From assembly GCF_000010305.1 (NCBI RefSeq), contig NC_012489.1, positions 3,293,646-3,357,645 of the forward strand: a DNA stretch of 64,000 nucleotides, written 5' to 3'. Made by a program: the position numbers and the translations under genes. The notes beneath the pieces were generated by a model that made no database searches, was not told the origin of the DNA, and was given only the letters and a program-made list of their open reading frames with translations. Source of the stretch: Gemmatimonas aurantiaca T-27 (GTDB lineage: Bacteria; Gemmatimonadota; Gemmatimonadetes; Gemmatimonadales; Gemmatimonadaceae). Shown piece after piece: positions 61,575 through 64,000 of the stretch (its first letter is position 1; every line of letters starts with the position of its first letter).

Positions 61575-63784
61575 GGATGGAAGGGCTGTTGGCGATCGGC
61601 GCGGGCCCGAAGCAGCTTGGCCACCTCGAACCGTCCAGGGAAACGTGCGTGCAGGGCATCCAGTTGGGCAACGACATTGGCTAGCCCCATGGTGTCCAGC
61701 AGCCGAAACGGTCCGCCCCGGAACGGTGGGAAACCGATGCCAAACACCGCACCGATATCTCCATCACGCGGGGAGCGGATGATGCCTTCGTCGAGGCAAC
61801 GCACCGCTTCATTGAGCAGCGGCAGCACGGCCCGCTGTTGAATTTCCTCGACCGGAAGCGTGCGCCGCCGTGCACCGACCGGCGTCATGGCGTAGATCGA
61901 ATCGTCAACACCCTGCCGCTTGCCATCGGCGTCGTAACGATAGAAGCCTTTGCGGGCTTTGCGACCAAGCCGGCCACTCGCGATGACGGCGCGCAGTGTC
62001 GCCGACGGTTGCATGCGTGGCCCAAAGGCGGCTTCCATGATCGGACCCGACTTGCCGGCAATATCGAGCCCCACTTCGTCGAGCAGCGTGAACGGTCCGA
62101 CCGGAAAACCGAACTGCACCAACGCCTTGTCGATGTCCTCGATGGACGCCCCTTCGTCGACCATCCGGCCGCACTCGTTGAGATATGGCGCCAGGATGCG
62201 GTTCACATAAAACCCCGCGCCATCCTGCACGACGATCACCGTCTTGCCAAGCTGCTTGCCGTAGGCCACGGCGGTCGCCGTGGTCTCCGCACTGGTCTCC
62301 GGCGTGACAATCACCTCGAGCAGCGGCATGCGATGCACGGGCGAGAAGAAGTGCATGCCCAGCACCTGCTCCGGCCGTTTGGCGGCGCGCGCAATATCGC
62401 GAATGGGGATGGTGCTGGTATTCGACGCAAAGATCGCCGCCGGTGTGGTTTCCTCGACCTCACGCAGCACCTGATGCTTCACATCGAGATCCTCGAACAC
62501 GGCTTCGATCACCAGATCGACATTGGCGAAGCCGCGGTAATCCACGGTGCCGCCCACCAGTGACATGGTGTCGTCGAACTGGACCCGCGTGATCTGGCGC
62601 TTGACGAGGCGTTCGCGCACCACATCGCGCACCGCCTTGAACCCCGACGCCAGCCGTTCGACCGTACCGTCCTTGAGCCGCACCACTGTGCCGGCTTGCA
62701 CCGCCACCGCCGTGATGCCAGCCCCCATGAATCCCGCTCCCAGCACGCCGAGCTTGTGCACAGCACGTGGCGCCACGTTCTGGCCGGCGGGGAGCCCTGT
62801 GTCTTTCTTGAGCGAGGTGGTGGCAAAAAACAGATAGGCGAGCTGACGGCATTCCGGCGACACGGCGAGTTCGCCAAAACGCTTCGCTTCCTCGAGCAGG
62901 CCGGCGGCAAACGACTCGCGATAGCCGCGTTCGATCACGTCGAGCGCAGCAAACGGCGCTGGATAGTGACCACCGGTCTTCTTCGTCACGCTCTCGCGCG
63001 CCTTGCGAAAGATGATCGCGCGTCCCACCGAGTTTTCCTCGAGCGCACGCTCGACAAGACCGGGACGCCGCTCCCGTACCGCCGATCGATCGCCGTGCGC
63101 CAACTGGCGCGCACGCTGCATGGCCACATCGAGCAGGATCGCTGGGTGCACCAACTCGTGCACGAGCCCCATTGGCAGTGCCTTGCGGGCGCGCACATTC
63201 TTGCCGGTGAGAATCAGGTCGAGGGCCACCTGCAAACCCACCGTGCGTGGCAGCCGCTGTGTGCCGCCGGCGCCCGGTATCAACCCGAGCTGCACCTCAG
63301 GCAACGCCAGCACCGTCTTCGCATGATCGGTGATGATGCGGTGATGACAGGCCAGCGCCACTTCGAGGCCGCCGCCCAGCGCCGCCCCATGAATGGCCGC
63401 AATCACCGGCTTCCTGAGCGCGGCGAGGCGGTCGAGCAACAACTGTCCGCTGCGGGAGAGCCGTTCACCATCCACCGGGGCGGTGATGCGCTGCAGTTCT
63501 TCGATATCGGCGCCGGCAATCCAGCTATCTGTCTTGCCACTCACCAACACGGCTGCGACGATGGCCGCGTCCTGTTCGATGCGCAGGAAGAACTGTTCGA
63601 ACACCGGCCCGACGCGACTGTTCAGCGTGTTCACCGGCGATCCCGGCTGGTCGTAGGCGATCAGCGCGATGCCTTCATGCACCCGCAACGACAGTCCCAC
63701 CGTACTGTCCTCGAGCAACAGCGTGCCGGGCAGCGTGGCCACCGTCAGCCCTGCGCCCGATACATCGGATGCGGCACGACTCAT
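61571..63784 (-). CDS. fadJ: Multifunctional enoyl-CoA hydratase / 3-hydroxyacyl-CoA dehydrogenase (FadJ-like)
   Basis: 737 residues from the ATG at 63784, which overlaps the thiolase stop. The crotonase domain is at about 25-215 ([47 protein letters not shown]). The NAD-binding 3-hydroxyacyl-CoA dehydrogenase domain starts at about 345 ([14 protein letters not shown]). [15 protein letters not shown] has the catalytic histidine. Two C-terminal HCDH domains follow ([36 protein letters not shown]). It carries out the two middle steps of beta-oxidation. Paired with a thiolase gene as in fadIJ/fadBA operons. FadJ versus FadB type is not certain. Confidence 0.93.
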   Translation of the reverse strand: MSRAASDVSGAGLTVATLPGTLLLEDSTVGLSLRVHEGIALIAYDQPGSPVNTLNSRVGPVFEQFFLRIEQDAAIVAAVLVSGKTDSWIAGADIEELQRITAPVDGERLSRSGQLLLDRLAALRKPVIAAIHGAALGGGLEVALACHHRIITDHAKTVLALPEVQLGLIPGAGGTQRLPRTVGLQVALDLILTGKNVRARKALPMGLVHELVHPAILLDVAMQRARQLAHGDRSAVRERRPGLVERALEENSVGRAIIFRKARESVTKKTGGHYPAPFAALDVIERGYRESFAAGLLEEAKRFGELAVSPECRQLAYLFFATTSLKKDTGLPAGQNVAPRAVHKLGVLGAGFMGAGITAVAVQAGTVVRLKDGTVERLASGFKAVRDVVRERLVKRQITRVQFDDTMSLVGGTVDYRGFANVDLVIEAVFEDLDVKHQVLREVEETTPAAIFASNTSTIPIRDIARAAKRPEQVLGMHFFSPVHRMPLLEVIVTPETSAETTATAVAYGKQLGKTVIVVQDGAGFYVNRILAPYLNECGRMVDEGASIEDIDKALVQFGFPVGPFTLLDEVGLDIAGKSGPIMEAAFGPRMQPSATLRAVIASGRLGRKARKGFYRYDADGKRQGVDDSIYAMTPVGARRRTLPVEEIQQRAVLPLLNEAVRCLDEGIIRSPRDGDIGAVFGIGFPPFRGGPFRLLDTMGLANVVAQLDALHARFPGRFEVAKLLRARADRQQPFHP

Positions 63785-64000
63785 GTGCGCTCCACGATCA
63801 TCGCGTGCCCGAGTCCACCGGCCGCACACACGGTCAACATGCCGAACTGCGCGTCGCGACGTTGCAGTTCGTTGCACAGCGTGGTCACGATGCGCGCGCC
63901 GGTGGCGCCAAACGGATGGCCAATGGAGATCGAGCCACCCATCACGTTGAGACGCTCCGGATCCACTTCGCCCACCGGCGCACGGAAACCGCCCCGGTCT
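63781..64000 (-). CDS. Acetyl-CoA acyltransferase (thiolase), C-terminal part
   Basis: The last 72 residues of a thiolase, with its start beyond the right edge. [20 protein letters not shown]-type sequence ([19 protein letters not shown]) holds the catalytic histidine, and [17 protein letters not shown] holds the second active-site cysteine. It catalyses the thiolytic last step of beta-oxidation. Its stop overlaps the FadJ-like start (ATGA), so it is the upstream gene of a fadI-fadJ-like operon. Confidence 0.93.
   Translation of the reverse strand, partial: DRGGFRAPVGEVDPERLNVMGGSISIGHPFGATGARIVTTLCNELQRRDAQFGMLTVCAAGGLGHAMIVERT

Overview
The window is a GC-rich bacterial chromosome segment, and almost all of it is coding. 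Genes sit on both strands in short operons, many joined by ATGA or TGATG start/stop overlaps. The content suggests Gemmatimonadota (a Gemmatimonas-like organism). Reasons are a fused E1 alpha/beta 2-oxoacid dehydrogenase, several very large exported S9 and M14 peptidases, a DUF5916 outer-membrane protein, HEAT-repeat and ankyrin proteins, and ECF sigma/anti-sigma pairs. The taxonomic call is an inference from gene content. I saw no rRNA, tRNA, CRISPR array, phage genes or transposase.

Layout. 0-12 kb: end of a HIT-family gene, the fused E1 dehydrogenase, an exported protein of unknown function, an S9 peptidase, a small unknown gene translationally coupled to rpsD, and a large M14 peptidase. 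Two related long inverted repeats bracket the rpsD unit. 12-19 kb: exported amidohydrolase, VTT-domain membrane protein, TonB-like protein, a cyanophycinase-like protein with a decayed beta-lactamase-like tail, an HNH nuclease coupled to htpX, and a [2Fe-2S] ferredoxin-like protein. 19-31 kb: a haem-site/squalene-cyclase-like/ankyrin fusion, rhodanese plus OsmC, an M24 peptidase, a four-gene ECF sigma, anti-sigma and HEAT-repeat operon, and ribosomal protein L31.

31-46 kb is the most distinctive part, a metal-homeostasis supercluster. The copper half is an MbnP - MbnH-like dihaem enzyme - CopC - CopD operon. The zinc half has a DUF2796 (ZrgA-like) protein, a ZIP-like/His-rich/permease fusion, two CobW-type GTPases, a cysteine-free L33 gene (41686-41841) that is easily missed because it is short, a DUF3299 protein, a PAP2 phosphatase and a Fur-family regulator. 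AT-rich, Fur-box-like sequences lie upstream of the zinc genes. The best model is a zinc-starvation (Zur) regulon.

44-50.5 kb: the Fur-family regulator appears to head one long run of genes. It continues through copper delivery (SCO, PCuAC, an anchored cupredoxin-like protein) into the biotin genes bioF-bioA-bioD-bioB. 50.5-64 kb: an intricate inverted-repeat element, a DsbA-family protein, pdxH, two paralogous exported proteins flanking a phosphodiester glycosidase-like gene, a SigK/RskA-like pair, rsgA with a small His-rich partner, proline dehydrogenase, a second M14 peptidase, a DinB-like protein, and a FadJ-like multifunctional enzyme with the end of a thiolase gene (fatty-acid beta-oxidation).
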